From assembly GCF_014163735.1 (NCBI RefSeq), contig NZ_JACJDV010000005.1:111908-175907 (forward strand): a stretch of DNA of 64,000 nucleotides, read 5' to 3'. Both the position numbers and the translations under genes were made by a program. The stretch is from Shewanella sp. SR44-3 (GTDB lineage Bacteria; Pseudomonadota; Gammaproteobacteria; Enterobacterales; Shewanellaceae). Below, one piece after another: positions 63,797-64,000 of the stretch. Below the pieces are notes generated by a model. The model did not search any database, was not told the origin of the DNA, and worked only from the letters and a program-made list of their open reading frames with translations. Each line of letters starts with the position of its first letter. Within the stretch, counting starts at the first letter, position 1.

Positions 63797-64000
63797 TTCT
63801 TTGGACTCATAGCCTTAAAAATTCAAATAAATCTAAAACTTGTGATCTATTTTGGCGCGTTAATCGTATTGTTCACTAAACTAGTAAACAGCTTAGTCGC
63901 GCGCTGGGTGGGATTGGGCATGGGCTAAATAATTCCAGCTTAAATAGATGAGAAAAATTAACGATTAACACTTGTTATATCACGACTGGGCTTGAGGTGT

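Overview
The window reads as chromosomal DNA of a gammaproteobacterium, most likely a Shewanella species. Gene content and order (rplU-rpmA-obgE divergent from ispB; lptD-surA-pdxA-rsmA-apaG-apaH with folA nearby; lptD divergent from amgK-murU-djlA; valS-holC) are gammaproteobacterial, and several small families (DUF3718, the PBPRA1643-type SEC-C protein, DUF1289, TonB receptors, CcoG) fit Shewanella and its relatives. No rRNA, tRNA, CRISPR array or complete insertion sequence was seen. The species assignment is an inference from gene order and protein character only.

Layout. 1-5.4 kb: a partial P-type ATPase, uspE, rlmG, an MsbA-like ABC exporter and a frameshifted isoprenylcysteine-methyltransferase-like gene. 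5.5-9.2 kb: an AT-rich accessory island with small orphan genes, one integron gene cassette with a readable attC site and a HEPN-like product, a RelE/NadS-type toxin-antitoxin pair with its operator, and long direct repeats at both ends. 9.4-17.3 kb: fadD, ccoG with a -24/-12 promoter and twin palindromes downstream of a PAS/sigma-54 activator, and a TonB-dependent receptor. 17.3-24.6 kb: lysE-type exporter, ung, a MITE inserted into the ung/ispB terminator, ispB, rplU-rpmA-obgE, a split Thr/Ser exporter, folA and a DUF3718 protein. 25-44 kb: chemoreceptor, the apaH-to-lptD outer-membrane and ribosome-maturation cluster, cell-wall recycling genes amgK-murU, djlA, a D-2-hydroxyacid dehydrogenase, glnD, an RsuA-like pseudouridine synthase and a POT-like transporter. 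44.2-52.6 kb: an unusual chaperone-usher-like surface-fibre locus with DUF4402 subunits, a 0.9 kb AT-rich regulatory gap and a porin. 52.6-55.5 kb: two decayed genes and a secreted subtilase carrying three ChW repeats. 55.5-64 kb: valS-holC, a cold-shock/DUF1294 protein, a glutathione transferase, a NERD-domain protein, a multi-hairpin intergenic element, a hotdog-fold protein and a DUF368 lipid-carrier translocase.

How the genes work together. LptD and SurA serve outer-membrane assembly; AmgK and MurU recycle MurNAc to UDP-MurNAc; IspB and the DUF368 protein concern polyprenyl lipids; GlnD controls nitrogen signalling. The fibre locus looks self-contained: major subunit, attenuating terminator, chaperone, usher, second subunit, with a possible third subunit divergently transcribed. 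The most novel-looking pieces are the integron cassette with HEPN-like protein, the DUF4402 chaperone-usher locus, the sigma-54 control of ccoG, the ChW-decorated subtilase, and the MITE insertion that can be reconstructed to the base.
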